Shown: positions 39,448-40,062 of the stretch, one piece after another | How positions within the stretch are numbered: position 1 is the stretch's first letter | Layout of the letters: the number at the start of each line of letters is the position of its first letter | Origin: Phycisphaerales bacterium | Lineage (GTDB): Bacteria > Planctomycetota > Phycisphaerae > Phycisphaerales > UBA1924 | Reading direction: 5' to 3' | Length of the DNA stretch: 40,062 bases | NCBI GenBank assembly: GCA_029260435.1 | Contig: JAJDDG010000032.1 | Span: forward strand, 1-40,062 | Made by a program: the position numbers and the translations under genes | Notes under the pieces: generated by a model | The model's input: only the letters and a program-made list of their open reading frames with translations | Database searches by the model: none | Told to the model about the DNA's origin: nothing

Positions 39448-39917
39448 TGGAATGGGGCACGTTTACCTGGTTTGCGTTTTTCAATCTGTTCGCTGCGGCG
39501 GCGCTGCTTTGCGGCGTCTTCTTCATGGCGGTCGGTGCGCTGAGCCTGCTTCGGTTGCAGGACTGCTATTCACGGATTCACGGGGCGAGTAAGTGCACCA
39601 CGCTCGGGCTGACCGGGATGCTGGTTGCGGCGTGCTTCCTCGTTGCTGATCCTGCGACGGTGAGCAAGGCGGTGATCACGATTGTGTTTACGTTTGTCGC
39701 GAACCCGATCGGGTCGCACCTGCTGGCGAAGGCCGCGCATCATGCCGGAGCCAAGGGGCACGGGACGACCGTCGGGGACGAGCTTGCGGAGGACAAGCTG
39801 GATCCGGCGTACAGCGTTTCGGATGACAACATCGGGGCGCCGCCGTCGCATATCCCCGAGCAAACGGGCACCACGACGGGTTCGGATGCCGCGCCGGTTC
39901 GGCTTGGGGCGGCCTAG
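39447..39917 (+). CDS. mrpG: Mrp antiporter subunit G
   Basis: A 156-residue last subunit. Helices FFNLFAAAALLCGVFFMAVG, TLGLTGMLVAACFLV and ITIVFTFVANPIGSHLLAKA carry the MrpG motif LRLQDCYSRIHGASKCTTLG (family: LPDxYxRxHAAxKxxTLG). The polar C-terminal tail of about 60 residues is not usual. ATG 39447 overlaps the mrpF stop by one base (TGATGG). Ends the cation cluster. Confidence 0.94.
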   Translation: MEWGTFTWFAFFNLFAAAALLCGVFFMAVGALSLLRLQDCYSRIHGASKCTTLGLTGMLVAACFLVADPATVSKAVITIVFTFVANPIGSHLLAKAAHHAGAKGHGTTVGDELAEDKLDPAYSVSDDNIGAPPSHIPEQTGTTTGSDAAPVRLGAA

Positions 39918-39927
39918 ACTTGGGGGG

Positions 39928-39957
39928 TTAGACGGGTAGCGAAGGTGTCGATAGAAT
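39928..39957 (+). promoter_or_regulatory. Possible tRNA-Ser promoter
   Basis: TAGAAT (39952-39957) is a good -10 element; the -35 candidate TTAGAC (39928-39933) at 18-base spacing is poor. It would start transcription a few bases before the tRNA at 39973. Confidence 0.3.
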
Positions 39958-39972
39958 CTGCCCCTCGCTCAC

Positions 39973-40059
39973 GGAGAGATGGCGGAGCGGCTGAACGCGC
40001 CGGTCTCGAAAACCGGTATACCCTTCGGGGTATCGAGGGTTCGAATCCCTCTCTCTCCG
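39973..40059 (+). tRNA. tRNA-Ser (anticodon CGA)
   Basis: An 87-base class II tRNA. The acceptor stem GGAGAGA (39973-39979) pairs with TCTCTCC (40052-40058), with G40059 as discriminator. The anticodon stem CCGGT/ACCGG encloses the loop CTCGAAA, giving anticodon CGA for UCG codons. A long variable arm (ATACCC-TTCG-GGGTAT) and T arm GAGGG-TTCGAAT-CCCTC follow; the long arm and G discriminator are serine features. CCA is not encoded (the next bases are CTT). Confidence 0.96.
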
Positions 40060-40062
40060 CTT

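Overview
This 40 kb window looks like chromosomal DNA from a planctomycete, most likely of the Phycisphaerae. The evidence is indirect. GC content is high. Two secreted proteins end in calcium-binding dockerin-like modules (DxNxDxxVDVNDIS-type repeats). There are isolated prepilin genes, DUF1573/MauE-type envelope thiol proteins, and a peptidoglycan block (murE-murF-mraY). No phage, insertion sequence, CRISPR array or rRNA was seen.

Layout. 1-3797 (minus strand) holds the start of a penicillin-acylase-family enzyme and two secreted dockerin-tailed proteins, separated by intrinsic hairpins. 4216-8347 holds a membrane polyferredoxin with a TPR tail, convergent with a MauE-like/thioredoxin-like protein and a DUF1573 protein. 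8567-12762 (plus) holds a sodium:solute symporter, uppS, cdsA and a coiled-coil zinc-ribbon protein. 12775-13781 (minus) holds a lipoprotein and nrdR. 13893-16372 is thrS with its control region. 16573-18928 is a prepilin and Cys-rich cassette. 19342-20862 holds infC and a metallophosphoesterase. 21013-28496 (minus) runs queA, murE, murF, mraY, a small unknown and a MATE transporter. 28619-29474 holds small unknowns. 29733-39917 (plus) is a ten-gene cation-homeostasis cluster: EIIA-Ntr-like, PII-like, two CPA antiporters, and Mrp with A and B fused, then C, D, E, F and G. A tRNA-Ser(CGA) closes the window.

The most exciting element is upstream of thrS. A 16-residue leader peptide with eight threonines (MTRPTTTTTSTTSFRR) is followed two bases after its stop codon by GCCGGGC. 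That sequence can pair perfectly with the 5' arm of an intrinsic terminator lying 26 nt before the thrS start codon. The geometry is that of ribosome-mediated transcription attenuation: threonyl-tRNA shortage would stall the ribosome, free the antiterminator and switch on threonyl-tRNA synthetase.

Other points: non-canonical ATC start codons are inferred for infC and for the symporter; a near-consensus promoter implies a leaderless prepilin mRNA; a hairpin sequesters the ribosome-binding site of the acylase gene; and the plus strand changes from C-rich to G-rich inside thrS regardless of gene direction, as at a replication origin or a rearrangement junction.
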